This document shows positions 7,571 to 16,294 of a stretch of 64,000 nucleotides of DNA, piece by piece. The notes beneath the pieces are model-generated. The model saw only the letters and a list, made by a program, of their open reading frames with translations. It did not search any database and had not been told where the DNA came from. Source of the stretch: UBA7702 sp040776805 (GTDB lineage: Bacteria > Bacillota > Dehalobacteriia > UBA7702); assembly GCA_040776805.1 (NCBI GenBank), contig JAXGZS010000006.1:72490-136489 (forward strand), written 5' to 3'. Numbering within the stretch: the first letter of the stretch is position 1; each line of letters starts with the position of its first letter. The position numbers and the translations under genes are program-made.

Positions 7571-10500
7571 TTAACGATGGTTGTTTTTATTGCGCACCGC
7601 TAAGATGACCTTGCCGTCCGGGCCTAAGGTGGCGATGAGTTCCTCGCCTTCACCGGGGCGGTAGACCTTGTCTTCGCCGACAGCGGTGGAGGAGGCGGCA
7701 TCGGTAAAGGTTAGCAGGTCGGCGGCGGTAAAGGTCTGCTTGCGGTTTTCCTCCGCGGCCTGCTTGCGCAGGGCTTCGGCGGCATCGACGGGTGCTTCCC
7801 CATCCTGCCAGCCGGAGACGCCGACGCCTTGGGGCAGGTTGATCTTAGGGGTTTTCTGGGGTACGTCGTAATAGGTCGGGTCGTAGCTCGGTGAGAGCGG
7901 AGGTTCCTCGGCATGGTAGCGTACGCCGGAAACACCGGCGCCGTTGGGGATCTGGGCCGGGGGCGCCGGCATCACTTCCCGCAGTTCCCGGAGGGGGTCG
8001 GGGGTCGGCGGTACCTGACCCGGAACGTAGGAGGCGGGCTGGTAGCCGGATACCCCGGCGTTGTTGGGGATGTTCGGCCCTTCCTGCCGGGGAATGTAGC
8101 GAAGGGGGCTCGGTTGTGCCGGAGGCGGTACCTGGTTGGCCCGGGGACTGCCCAGGGGCAGGTTGGGAAGCTGGGTATAGACGTCGGGAGCCGGTTCCGG
8201 CGGGAAATCCGGCGCGATGGTATTTTGTTGTTGTTGCCAGGGCTTGGACACCACGGCAGGTTTCTGCCAGTTTTGCTGGAGATCCCTTTCCCATGGTTTC
8301 GGCGTTACCGGTGGCTTTTGCCAGGCCGGGTCGGTTGATTCGTTGCCGGGGGCTTCTACTGAGGGAGTCGACTGGCTTTGGGGCACGGCATTTGCCCGGT
8401 GTTGGGCAGGGACGAGGTCCTGCCAGGATTTCGGCGGCAGCGGCGCTTGCCGCTCCGTTTCGGTGAGACCTTCCGCCGTTGCCGGCGGGGTTGACGTCGC
8501 CGTTTCCGTTGCTGTTGCCGTATCCACATCCTGGCTTGAGGCAGCTTCGAGACCGTCTTCGGCCAGGGATTCTTGCAACTGTTTCAGACTGGCGGCAAGC
8601 CACGGTTTATCGCCGTCCGCTTTTTTTGCTGCTTTGTCTTCGGCGAGGGACGCCTTGAGTTCTTGTAAACTGTTTTCCAGCCACGGCTTGGCCTGACGTT
8701 CTTCCTCGTCGAGGAGGGGGTCTGGCGTTTCTGCCGCTGCTTCTGCTGCTGCTTCCGGGGTATCTTCCGATAGGACGGCGTCCTCATGGGCTGCCGCGCT
8801 CATCGTTGACCGGGCTTCTTCTTCAGGCAGCGGCGGCGCGGTGTTTTTGTGATCTGCGGCGGTGTCGTACGCATCGTCGGCCAGGGACGCCTTTAATTCT
8901 TTTAAACTGTTTTCCAGCCACGGCTTGGCGCTGCTTTTTTCATCGTCGCTCGTTCTCTTTTTCGTGGAAAAGGCAACGTCGTCCGTTTCCTGCCAGCCGG
9001 AGACGCCTTTGCCTTTGGGAATTTTTATTTCCGGTTTGACCTCGGCAAAGGAGTACATATTCCCCATGGGCGGCGGGGCGTTCTCTTTGGCCTGTCCCTG
9101 GGAAAAGCCGGAGACGCCGGCGCCTGCCGGTAAAGGAAGAGGTGGCGGTGCCGGGACTTCTTTCAATTCCTGCTGGGGGGTGTAGACATAGGGCTTCTTC
9201 ACCGCATTCCGGTCAAAGGAGGGATTTTCATCAGGGTCTTGCCAGCCGGAAACGCCTTTGCCCTTGGGAATGGCGAGAGGGGGAATGCCGGTATCCGCTT
9301 CCCGGGGAGAAGGTTCCTCCGCGATCTTCGGTTCGTGGGATTGTTCTGTGTCGACTGCTGTTTCTTCCGTTTCCTTTGCTTCCTTTGATGCTATGGTTTG
9401 ATCCTCCGCCAAAAGAAAATCCGGGGTCTGATCGATCTCTTCCGGGGGAATTTGCGGTTTTTCCGGTAAGGGAAGCGGTTCTTCTGTCCCGGGGTCTTCT
9501 CCGTCTGCTTCTACATCTATTTTATCTTCATCATCGCCTGCGGCCCAGTCGGGTAGTGTTGCCGCTGCGGCGCGTTCTTCGTTTGTCAGGTTCGCCGGGG
9601 CCGAGGGTAGGTCTTCGCTGATTTTTTCTTTAACGGCAGTTTCGTCCAGGGCTTCTGCTTCATCCATAGGTTCTTCCTCGGTTGGCGCCTCCGCCTCTTT
9701 TTCGGTTGGAGCGGCTTCTACGGTTTCTTCTTCCAGAGCTTCCCCGTCGCGGGCGTTTTCACCCAGGATAGAGAGATGGAAATCCTTGGCAAAGGCGTCA
9801 AAGACAGCGTCGGTAAAGAAGGGGGGCCGTTTGGGGCCGAGGATTACGTTGTGGATGTCGGCGGCGAAAAGGGAAAACAAATTGGCTATGCTGCGCCCCT
9901 CCTGCCAGGACAAGAGCCAGGTCAAGGGGAGTTCCTCCACACGGCACTGGGCGGCGTCGGCAATGGCTTCCACCGCACCGATGAGATGGAGCAGGTCGCC
10001 GCATTGGCCGACGTCGACGATCCGGGGCACCCCGGCGATTTCCCTGTTGTCCATGTCATTGAAGCGGAATTTGCAGCAGCCGTAGGTCAGCACCACGGCA
10101 TTGCCGGGAAGGCGGCGGAGGATGTCGGTATAAAATTGACGGTCTTCCCCGAGACCGTCGCAGCCGCCGATCACGAAAATATACTTGAGATCGCCGTCGG
10201 CCATGGCCCCGGCGATTTTATAACCTAAGGTTTGCAGGGTTCTTTTGCCAAAGCCGGTTTTCACCAAAGCGCCGCCGCTGATGCCGGGGAAGGTGATCTT
10301 TGACGGTGCGCCCTGAAGCTCGATGGCGCGGATCAGCACCGGCCGGAAGTCGTTGTCCCCAAGGTGGGGGATACCGGGGAGTCCCGCGGTACCGCAGGTG
10401 AAGACACGGTCGGCATAAGAAGGCAGCGGCGGCATCAGGCAGTTGGAGGTGAAGACCACGGCGGCGGGAATGTGGTCAAATTCCAACTGCTGGTTTTGCC

Positions 10501-11314
10501 AGCCGGTGCCGTAATGCCCCTTGAAATGAGGGTATTTGCGGAAGGCCGGATAGGCGTGGGCCGGCAGCAGCTCCCCGTGGGAATAGACGTTGACGCCGGT
10601 ATCGGCAGTCTGTTCAAGAATGGTCATTAAGTCGTGATAGTGATGGCCGCTGACCACGATAAAGGGCCCGGCGTCAATGATCCGGGGTACCTCCACAGGG
10701 CCGGGCTCACCGTAGGTTTCGTTTTTTGCTTTGTCCAGTAATTCCATGGCGCGCAAATTGACCTCGCCCATTTCGCAAAGGAGCGCAAAGTAATCTTCTT
10801 TGAAGCGGTTGGTGGCGAGGGCGATGAGGGCCTTATGGAAGAAAGTGGCGGTTTCCTTGTTTTGATATCCCAAAGCCCAGCTCTGATCGGCATAGCTGGC
10901 GATGCCGCGGAGGCCGAAAAGGAGCAGGGATTTTAACGAACGGAGGTCGGGAGATTTTTGCCAAATCAGGCGAATGTCGAAATCCTCCGGTATTGCTAGG
11001 CCGGCATTGTGATCGCCGTATTTGGGCTTGAAGCGCTTTTTCGCCTCCTGTACTCTGTCGATCAAGGCAAGGAGTCTTTCATCGGTAAAATTTGTGTGGG
11101 CCGCCGTGGCGCAGAGACCTTCCACCGTCAGCCGCTGAATCTCTTCGTCGACGGATTTGTGTACCGAAGCCTTGGCGAGACCCACCAGAGCGCCGGTGAG
11201 AACGTCTTGCAGATAAGAGGTTTTTGCTGTTTTGCCGCAAACCCCCGCATCGTTGTTACAGCAGTTGCCGTCGGCGGCGCTTGCGCATTGATAACAGAGC
11301 ATCCGGTTTTCCAT
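7571..11314 (-). CDS. hcp: Hybrid cluster protein with long repeat-rich C-terminal extension
   Basis: A 1247-residue protein, more than twice the usual length of Hcp (about 540). Residues 1 to about 515 are a complete hybrid cluster protein: N-terminal cysteines MLCYQCASAADGNCC and GVCGK for the first Fe-S cluster, and hybrid-cluster ligand motifs VVSGHHYH, YSHGELLPAH, SNCLMPP, FTCGTAGLPG and YGCCKFRF. Hcp reduces nitric oxide or hydroxylamine and can act as a nitrosylase. From about 516 to the end the sequence is acidic and proline-rich with two repeat types: six GxGVSG[WYFV] motifs (near residues 688, 736, 771, 1086, 1127, 1166) and three KPWLxxSLxxLxxSLAxD motifs (near 800, 880, 907). AAGGAAG precedes the start. 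The tail's function is unknown; it could recruit partners or redox proteins. Confidence 0.9.
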   Translation of the reverse strand: MENRMLCYQCASAADGNCCNNDAGVCGKTAKTSYLQDVLTGALVGLAKASVHKSVDEEIQRLTVEGLCATAAHTNFTDERLLALIDRVQEAKKRFKPKYGDHNAGLAIPEDFDIRLIWQKSPDLRSLKSLLLFGLRGIASYADQSWALGYQNKETATFFHKALIALATNRFKEDYFALLCEMGEVNLRAMELLDKAKNETYGEPGPVEVPRIIDAGPFIVVSGHHYHDLMTILEQTADTGVNVYSHGELLPAHAYPAFRKYPHFKGHYGTGWQNQQLEFDHIPAAVVFTSNCLMPPLPSYADRVFTCGTAGLPGIPHLGDNDFRPVLIRAIELQGAPSKITFPGISGGALVKTGFGKRTLQTLGYKIAGAMADGDLKYIFVIGGCDGLGEDRQFYTDILRRLPGNAVVLTYGCCKFRFNDMDNREIAGVPRIVDVGQCGDLLHLIGAVEAIADAAQCRVEELPLTWLLSWQEGRSIANLFSLFAADIHNVILGPKRPPFFTDAVFDAFAKDFHLSILGENARDGEALEEETVEAAPTEKEAEAPTEEEPMDEAEALDETAVKEKISEDLPSAPANLTNEERAAAATLPDWAAGDDEDKIDVEADGEDPGTEEPLPLPEKPQIPPEEIDQTPDFLLAEDQTIASKEAKETEETAVDTEQSHEPKIAEEPSPREADTGIPPLAIPKGKGVSGWQDPDENPSFDRNAVKKPYVYTPQQELKEVPAPPPLPLPAGAGVSGFSQGQAKENAPPPMGNMYSFAEVKPEIKIPKGKGVSGWQETDDVAFSTKKRTSDDEKSSAKPWLENSLKELKASLADDAYDTAADHKNTAPPLPEEEARSTMSAAAHEDAVLSEDTPEAAAEAAAETPDPLLDEEERQAKPWLENSLQELKASLAEDKAAKKADGDKPWLAASLKQLQESLAEDGLEAASSQDVDTATATETATSTPPATAEGLTETERQAPLPPKSWQDLVPAQHRANAVPQSQSTPSVEAPGNESTDPAWQKPPVTPKPWERDLQQNWQKPAVVSKPWQQQQNTIAPDFPPEPAPDVYTQLPNLPLGSPRANQVPPPAQPSPLRYIPRQEGPNIPNNAGVSGYQPASYVPGQVPPTPDPLRELREVMPAPPAQIPNGAGVSGVRYHAEEPPLSPSYDPTYYDVPQKTPKINLPQGVGVSGWQDGEAPVDAAEALRKQAAEENRKQTFTAADLLTFTDAASSTAVGEDKVYRPGEGEELIATLGPDGKVILAVRNKNNHR

Positions 11315-11338
11315 AAAGAATCACTTCCTTTAGAGAGC

Positions 11339-11367
11339 ATTTTACCTTATTTTCTGCGGATTTGCAA
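11339..11367 (-). promoter_or_regulatory. Promoter of hcp
   Basis: On the minus strand TTGCAA (11367-11362) and TAAAAT (11344-11339) are 17 bases apart, 25 bases before the hcp start codon. A near-palindrome CGATTTT-AAAAATCG at 11382-11398 lies just upstream, between this promoter and the divergent padR promoter, and may be a regulator site. Confidence 0.6.
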
Positions 11368-11408
11368 ATTTTCCATTTTTCCGATTTTCTAAAAATCGAA
11401 TATAATGC

Positions 11409-11446
11409 TTGACATTATACTATGCGTAATATAGTATAGCGCATAG
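11409..11446 (+). promoter_or_regulatory. padR promoter with overlapping operator dyads
   Basis: TTGACA (11409-11414) and TAGTAT (11432-11437) are 17 bases apart. Two inverted repeats overlap: ATACTA-N9-TAGTAT (11417-11437), whose right arm is the -10 box, and CTATGCG-N13-CGCATAG (11420-11446). This suggests PadR autorepression by occluding the promoter. Confidence 0.75.
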
Positions 11447-11458
11447 GGAGGTATTGAA

Positions 11459-11776
11459 ATGGATGTACAGTTGAAAAGAGGTCTCCTTGATATCTGCGTC
11501 TTAAAAGCGCTGTTAACGGAAGATTCCTACGGCTATAAAATCGTCAAGGATCTTTCTCCGCACATGAAAATATCGGAATCGACGCTGTATCCGATTTTAA
11601 GGAGATTGGAGCAGAACAGATATCTGACGGTTTATATGATGGAACACAATGGCCGGCTGAGAAAATACTACCGCATCACCACCGCGGGTAAGGCGCGGAT
11701 TCACGCGTTCCTTGACGAATGGGAAGCGGTGGAAGCGATCATCGATTACATCAAAGGAGGTATGAACCATGAATAA
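11459..11776 (+). CDS. PadR-family transcriptional regulator
   Basis: A 105-residue winged-helix repressor. It begins MDVQLKRGLLDICVLKALL and has the PadR core ESTLYPILRRLEQNRYL (recognition helix) and GRLRKYYRITTAGKARI (wing), then a short C-terminal helix for dimerisation. AGGGAGG lies seven bases before the ATG. The stop overlaps the next gene by eight bases. The padR-DUF1700-DUF4097 order is a recurrent Firmicutes operon, in which PadR controls the membrane genes behind it. Dyads in the promoter suggest autoregulation. Inducer unknown. Confidence 0.92.
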   Translation: MDVQLKRGLLDICVLKALLTEDSYGYKIVKDLSPHMKISESTLYPILRRLEQNRYLTVYMMEHNGRLRKYYRITTAGKARIHAFLDEWEAVEAIIDYIKGGMNHE

Positions 11777-12374
11777 AGCGGAGTTTCTCCAAAGCCTCGA
11801 CCGGCGCTTAAAATCCCTGGGGGAAGGCGACCGGCAACGCAGTGTGCATTATTTCGCCGAGATCATCGAGGATCGCATGGAAGAGGGCATGAGTGAAGAA
11901 GATGCTGTGGCGGATTTGGAAAGCCTTGACGATATTGTCGAGGGCATCCTCAATGAGAAAGAGGATGACGAATCGTTGGCGGCGCGATCTCCCAAAACGC
12001 GGCGGTTTCCTTTGTGGCTTACCATTTTGCTGCTGGTTTTGGGCTCCCCTGTTTGGTTGCCGTTGCTTTTGACGGCGGTCTCCCTGGCGGTGACGGTCTA
12101 CCTTTGCTTGTGGATTCTTTCGGCCTGCGTTTATCTGGCCGCGGTTTCCCTCATTGCCAGCGGCGTCGGTGGTTTCTTTGCTGTTTTTTCCGCGGCCACG
12201 GTTTACGGCGCCCCCGCCGCTGTTTTTTTGACCGGTGCGTCCTTGCTCTGCCTGGGCGGGGGGATCCTGCTGTTTTTCCCCGCCGCCCGGTTTGCCAAAT
12301 GGGTGATAAAATGGACCAAAAGATGCGCGTTGAAACTGAGTGAAATGTTTGCCGCGAAGGGGGTAAAAAGATGA
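11769..12374 (+). CDS. DUF1700 (HAAS) family membrane protein
   Basis: A 201-residue protein. The N-terminal 75 residues form the HAAS domain, a helical module that starts MNKAEFLQSLDRRLKSL and contains HYFAEIIEDRMEEGMSEEDA, found next to PadR regulators. Four hydrophobic segments follow (about residues 83-180), then a basic cytoplasmic tail. It overlaps padR and the downstream gene by 8 and 4 bases, so the three proteins are likely made together. The family is proposed to be a membrane partner in envelope signalling; the mechanism is not established. Confidence 0.88.
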   Translation: MNKAEFLQSLDRRLKSLGEGDRQRSVHYFAEIIEDRMEEGMSEEDAVADLESLDDIVEGILNEKEDDESLAARSPKTRRFPLWLTILLLVLGSPVWLPLLLTAVSLAVTVYLCLWILSACVYLAAVSLIASGVGGFFAVFSAATVYGAPAAVFLTGASLLCLGGGILLFFPAARFAKWVIKWTKRCALKLSEMFAAKGVKR

Positions 12375-13351
12375 AAACTTCTGTAAAAGTATGGTTTCGC
12401 TTCGGCATGGGTCTCCTTGCTTTGGGGCTTGTGACCGCCGGTATTGGCCTTGCCATGGCCAAAGGCGACTTCAACGGTGTTTTTCCCGCGGCAACTCAGC
12501 TTGAGGCCACCAAGGATTTCTCCGGCGACGAGATCACGGGCCTCGTCATCAACGCTGATTACAACGGGATTTCCTTGGTTCCCTCGGAGGATGAAGATAT
12601 CCGCATCACCTATTACGAGGAGGAGAAAGGCGACTACAGCTTTGCCGTCGCCAACCATATCCTTACCGTAGAACCGGTGCACAAACCCTGGTGGCAGCAG
12701 ATCGGCATTTTTCTATACCAGCCGAAAACCATGGTGATCGAAGTGCCTAAAACGATCGAATCCATTACCGCCAACGCCGCCGCCGGTTCCTTTGCCATGG
12801 AGGGCATTACGTTAAAAGACGATCTTGTCGTGGAGAGCGACGCCGGCGCCGTAACCTTAAAAGGCGTGGCGTCAAAAAATCTCCGTGTGGATTCCTCCGC
12901 CGGCAGTGTCATTTTAGATCAGGTGACCACCGGTCAGCTCAAAATCAGCGCCTCCGCCGGTCGCGTCTCCTTCACCGACGTGACCGCGAAAGACGCCTCG
13001 GTGAACGCGAGCGCCGGTAAAGTCACCGGACAGAACATCACCGTTGCCGGTTTAACCATAGAGAGTGACGCTGGCGCCGTGGTTCTCAATACGGTCACGG
13101 CAGAAACGGCGAAGATCAAAACAAGCGCCGGGAAAATCGAATTTGCCAAACTGGCCGTCGCCCGGGCTTTGACCTTGGACAGCGATTGCGGCGCCATTCG
13201 CGGTAGCCTCTACGGCGATCTCACGGATTTTACCGTTACCACCAGAGTGGAGGCGGGGGAAAGCAATCTGCCTCCATCGTATCAAGGGGGCGCTAAAACC
13301 CTGGACGTTTTTGCCAACGCCGGCGCTGTGGAAATCAATTTTCTGAAATAG
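12371..13351 (+). CDS. DUF4097-family membrane-anchored beta-repeat protein
   Basis: A 326-residue protein with one N-terminal membrane anchor (about residues 8-30, FRFGMGLLALGLVTAGIGLA) and an extracellular part. From about residue 130 the sequence repeats a short unit built on S/D-A-G-x-V/I (AAAGSFAM, SDAGAVTL, SSAGSVIL, SASAGRVSF, NASAGKVTG, SDAGAVVL, TSAGKIEF), consistent with a right-handed beta-solenoid as in the DUF4097 family. It ends the padR operon and overlaps DUF1700 by four bases. The role is unknown; a cell-envelope stress function is only a guess from family context. Confidence 0.85.
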   Translation: MKTSVKVWFRFGMGLLALGLVTAGIGLAMAKGDFNGVFPAATQLEATKDFSGDEITGLVINADYNGISLVPSEDEDIRITYYEEEKGDYSFAVANHILTVEPVHKPWWQQIGIFLYQPKTMVIEVPKTIESITANAAAGSFAMEGITLKDDLVVESDAGAVTLKGVASKNLRVDSSAGSVILDQVTTGQLKISASAGRVSFTDVTAKDASVNASAGKVTGQNITVAGLTIESDAGAVVLNTVTAETAKIKTSAGKIEFAKLAVARALTLDSDCGAIRGSLYGDLTDFTVTTRVEAGESNLPPSYQGGAKTLDVFANAGAVEINFLK

Positions 13352-13644
13352 ATAAAAAAAATGCTACTTTGGGAGGAAACTGTGATAAAATAGGGAAAAT
13401 AAAATCAAAGGCCTTTTGAAAAGCAACCTCAACGGTCTTTGGACAGAGGCGGATCTCCGCCGCCGGGGCTGTTGACCGATGCGCAAGCTTTGGTCCGCTG
13501 GATTGCGGAATATAGCCTGTTAAACGGTAAGCAAGCATCATAAAAGCACGGTTTTCCCGGCGTCTATGGTTTTACGCGAAGAGCGCTTTAGGATCCATGA
13601 GGCGGAGGCCGCCAGCATAGATAGAAAGTTAGGAATGAGATGAC
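13352..13644. other. Gene-free gap with possible decayed coding remnant
   Basis: No intact gene is visible. The stretch about 13470-13543 reads as GLLTDAQALVRWIAEYSLL then NGKQAS and a stop, and a second frame just upstream reads LLKSNLNGLWTEADLRRRGC, so this may be the frameshifted end of a lost gene. A GC-rich inverted repeat (GGCGGATCTCCGCC) lies near 13447. No clear promoter for the downstream regulator was found. Confidence 0.3.
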
Positions 13645-16233
13645 ATGGCAAAGGATTTTTCCCGTGGCAAACCGCTGAAAACGAAATACAGTATTCCGAA
13701 AACCAGCCGCTTCGTGATTTCCCGTGAGGAGCCTCTGAAAAAGCTGAAAAACGCCTCGTCGTATTTGCTGACGACGCTGGTGGCTCCTGTGGGTTACGGC
13801 AAGACCACTGCCGTTATCCATTGGATTCAAGAAGAGGATCCCCGGGTCGCCTGGTTATCTTTGGATGGGGAGGACAATGATCCGAGGGTATTTTGGCAGT
13901 ATATTGCTGCCGCTTTGGCTGATTTCTCCCCCGATCTGTGCCAACGCATCGATTACGCCTTGTCTTCCGCGGAATTGACCGGCGCCGGTGTACATCTGCG
14001 GATTATCCTTGATCGGTTATCGGAAATCCAAGGGGAATTCTTCCTGGTCCTCGATGATTTGAGCGTGATTTTCAATCCGGCGGTTTTCCGCGGCCTTTCC
14101 TATTTGCTAAGATTTGCCCCTTCCTCCATGCATTTTATCTTTATCAGCCGCAGAGAGCCCAATTTTGATTTTGCGCAATTGGAGTTAAGCGGTGAGCTTC
14201 AGAAAATCTCCGCGGCAGATCTGCGTTTCAGGGAAAAAGAAATCGCCGCTTATTTTGAAAGCCGCTCGTTACCGTTAAACGGTGAGACCCTGCGGGACGT
14301 GGCGGCGTATACCGACGGTTGGGCGGCGGCCCTCGCTGCGGTGGCGCTGTCCTTTGGCGGCCAAAACAGTCGGCAAAAGCTGCTGACGGGAATGGCCCAA
14401 GACCAGGGTAATATCGGCAGGTATTTATTGGCCGCGGTTTTTGAAGGGTATTCCCCTGAAAAAAGGGAATTTATCATGGCCATCTCCATCCTGGATACCC
14501 TTTGCCCTGATTTATGCGCCGCTGTCGCCGAGACAAAACAAACGGCGGCGATTTTAGAACAGATGAAGGAAGGGGACGAGTTTCTGCTGCTCCTCGCCGG
14601 TGATCAGAGCGTTTACCGGTATTCCCCTATCTTTCGTGATTACGCTTACCGGCTGCTTAAAACGGAATCGCCGGACCGTATCACGGTTCTTCACCGCCGC
14701 GCCGCCCAATGGTTTGAGCAAAATGGCCACTACAGCGAAGCAGTCAACCACTATCTGCAAGGAGAGGCTTACGACGAGGCGCTGCGTCTTTTTGAGCCTC
14801 GGCTGGGTATTTTGGCCGGCGCCAACGCCTATGAAAAGGCCTTTTCCTGGATCAACCGGCTGCCCGCGCCTTATGCGGAAAAAAGCATCGGCATCGCTTT
14901 GTTCTACTCCCTATATCATACGGGGCAACGGCACTTCGACAGCGGAAAACGCTGGTTTGGCCGGGCTGTGAAGCTTTATCAGGCAAAGACCCCTACTCAT
15001 ATCGAAAATCCGGAGGTGCCCCTTTGGCTGGCTGCCGTCAATATCGCCATTCGGGAGGGGAACTTTGAGGAGCTGGTGGCTTTGTTAGAGAGTATTCCTC
15101 CGGATAAGCGCGACGCGTATCACATGAAAGGATCCTTCGACTTGAATCCCGCGGATATTTTTCTTTACCGGAGCCGCGTCAATCAATACATTCGGTTCAT
15201 CATGGAGCGGAACGGCCCCTGGCGCAGCGGCATGGACGGTCATCCTTTCATGTCTGTGGACGCCGGTTACGCCCATCTCATCGCCGGCGAATACCATTAC
15301 GAGCATGATCGTTTTGAACTTGCCCGGCCCGCTCTGTTGAAAGCGGCCAGGGTCGGGGAAGCCGTTGCCTACCCCGGTACGTTGGTGCCGGCGTTGACCG
15401 TTCTTGCCCGAATTAAGAAGGCCGGCGGCGACAGCCGCGGCGCCCTTGATTTGCTGGATCGCTGTGACGATCTTTTGCGAACCATGAACCAACCCCATTG
15501 GCATCCTTCGGTCAATGGGCTCCGCCACCGCTTTTTGCTGGAAGACGGCGATACGGCGGCGATAGAACGGTGGCTTACCGCCGCCGGGCTGTCGGTTTTC
15601 ACCAACATCGACAGCGTTCGTGAATATGAACTCCTCGTCTTCGTCCGGGTTCTGCTCTTCACCAACCGAACCGACGAAGCGGAACAGCTTTTAACGAGGC
15701 TTGCCGCCTTCGCCGAGGAAGAGGAAAAATGGCACTCCGTCGTTGAAATTTTGAATCTTTTTGCGCTTTTGTCCCGGAAACTCGGGGAACAACAAAACAT
15801 GGCGCGGTATATCAAAAAATCCCTGCATATCGGCATCCGGGAAGGCTACTTTCGCAGTTTTGTCGACGAGGGAGCGCCCCTCCTTGCCGTGCTGGAGCAG
15901 TCTGTGCTGTCTGAAAAAAGCGATGCAATGGACGCAAAGGATGATCTGCAGCGGTTTGCCGCCTCGGTGGCGGCGCAAATCCGCAAGGAAAGCAAAACAG
16001 CGGCGAAATCAAAAGGCAAGACCGACGCCGTGTTGGAACTGCTCACCGCCAAGGAACGGGAAGTTCTTACTTTGCTTTATAACGCCTGTTCCAATAAGGA
16101 AATTGGCCAGCGTCTCGGGATCAGTCTGCGCACCGTGAAAACCCATACCGGCAATATTTACAGCAAATTAGGGGTGCTGACCCGCGCCCAGTGTATCAAA
16201 TACGTCCGGGAACGGGGGTTATTTGAAAAATAA
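13645..16233 (+). CDS. MalT-like LuxR-family ATP-dependent transcriptional regulator
   Basis: An 862-residue signal-transducing ATPase regulator. Near the N-terminus it has the sensor start IPKTSRFVISREEPLKKL, Walker A APVGYGKTT (about residues 47-55) and a Walker B-like FFLVLDDLSVI. The middle (about 350-760) is helical with TPR-like repeats for ligand or partner binding. The C-terminal 65 residues are a LuxR helix-turn-helix: LTAKEREVLTLLYNACSNKE and LGISLRTVKTHTGNIYSKLG. Such proteins bind a small molecule, oligomerise with ATP and activate promoters. Its terminator at 16267-16294 was the target of an insertion sequence. The regulated genes cannot be deduced; neighbouring surface protein genes are candidates only by proximity. 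Confidence 0.9.
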   Translation: MAKDFSRGKPLKTKYSIPKTSRFVISREEPLKKLKNASSYLLTTLVAPVGYGKTTAVIHWIQEEDPRVAWLSLDGEDNDPRVFWQYIAAALADFSPDLCQRIDYALSSAELTGAGVHLRIILDRLSEIQGEFFLVLDDLSVIFNPAVFRGLSYLLRFAPSSMHFIFISRREPNFDFAQLELSGELQKISAADLRFREKEIAAYFESRSLPLNGETLRDVAAYTDGWAAALAAVALSFGGQNSRQKLLTGMAQDQGNIGRYLLAAVFEGYSPEKREFIMAISILDTLCPDLCAAVAETKQTAAILEQMKEGDEFLLLLAGDQSVYRYSPIFRDYAYRLLKTESPDRITVLHRRAAQWFEQNGHYSEAVNHYLQGEAYDEALRLFEPRLGILAGANAYEKAFSWINRLPAPYAEKSIGIALFYSLYHTGQRHFDSGKRWFGRAVKLYQAKTPTHIENPEVPLWLAAVNIAIREGNFEELVALLESIPPDKRDAYHMKGSFDLNPADIFLYRSRVNQYIRFIMERNGPWRSGMDGHPFMSVDAGYAHLIAGEYHYEHDRFELARPALLKAARVGEAVAYPGTLVPALTVLARIKKAGGDSRGALDLLDRCDDLLRTMNQPHWHPSVNGLRHRFLLEDGDTAAIERWLTAAGLSVFTNIDSVREYELLVFVRVLLFTNRTDEAEQLLTRLAAFAEEEEKWHSVVEILNLFALLSRKLGEQQNMARYIKKSLHIGIREGYFRSFVDEGAPLLAVLEQSVLSEKSDAMDAKDDLQRFAASVAAQIRKESKTAAKSKGKTDAVLELLTAKEREVLTLLYNACSNKEIGQRLGISLRTVKTHTGNIYSKLGVLTRAQCIKYVRERGLFEK

Positions 16234-16266
16234 TACTGCCGCTGAACACCGTGTTGAACATCTCAC

Positions 16267-16294
16267 AAAGCATCGTACTTTGGTACGATGCTTT
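16267..16294 (+). terminator. Terminator of the LuxR gene; left copy of the IS target duplication
   Basis: A 12-bp perfect stem (AAAGCATCGTAC with GTACGATGCTTT) closes a TTTG loop. The same 28 bases recur exactly at 17897-17924, on the other side of the insertion sequence, so this is a target-site duplication of a whole terminator hairpin. Confidence 0.85.

Noticed and set aside
7845..9621. Several long open frames on both strands across the hcp tail
   Set aside because: They arise from the proline/alanine-rich repeats read in other frames, have no start signals and no domain-like sequence.
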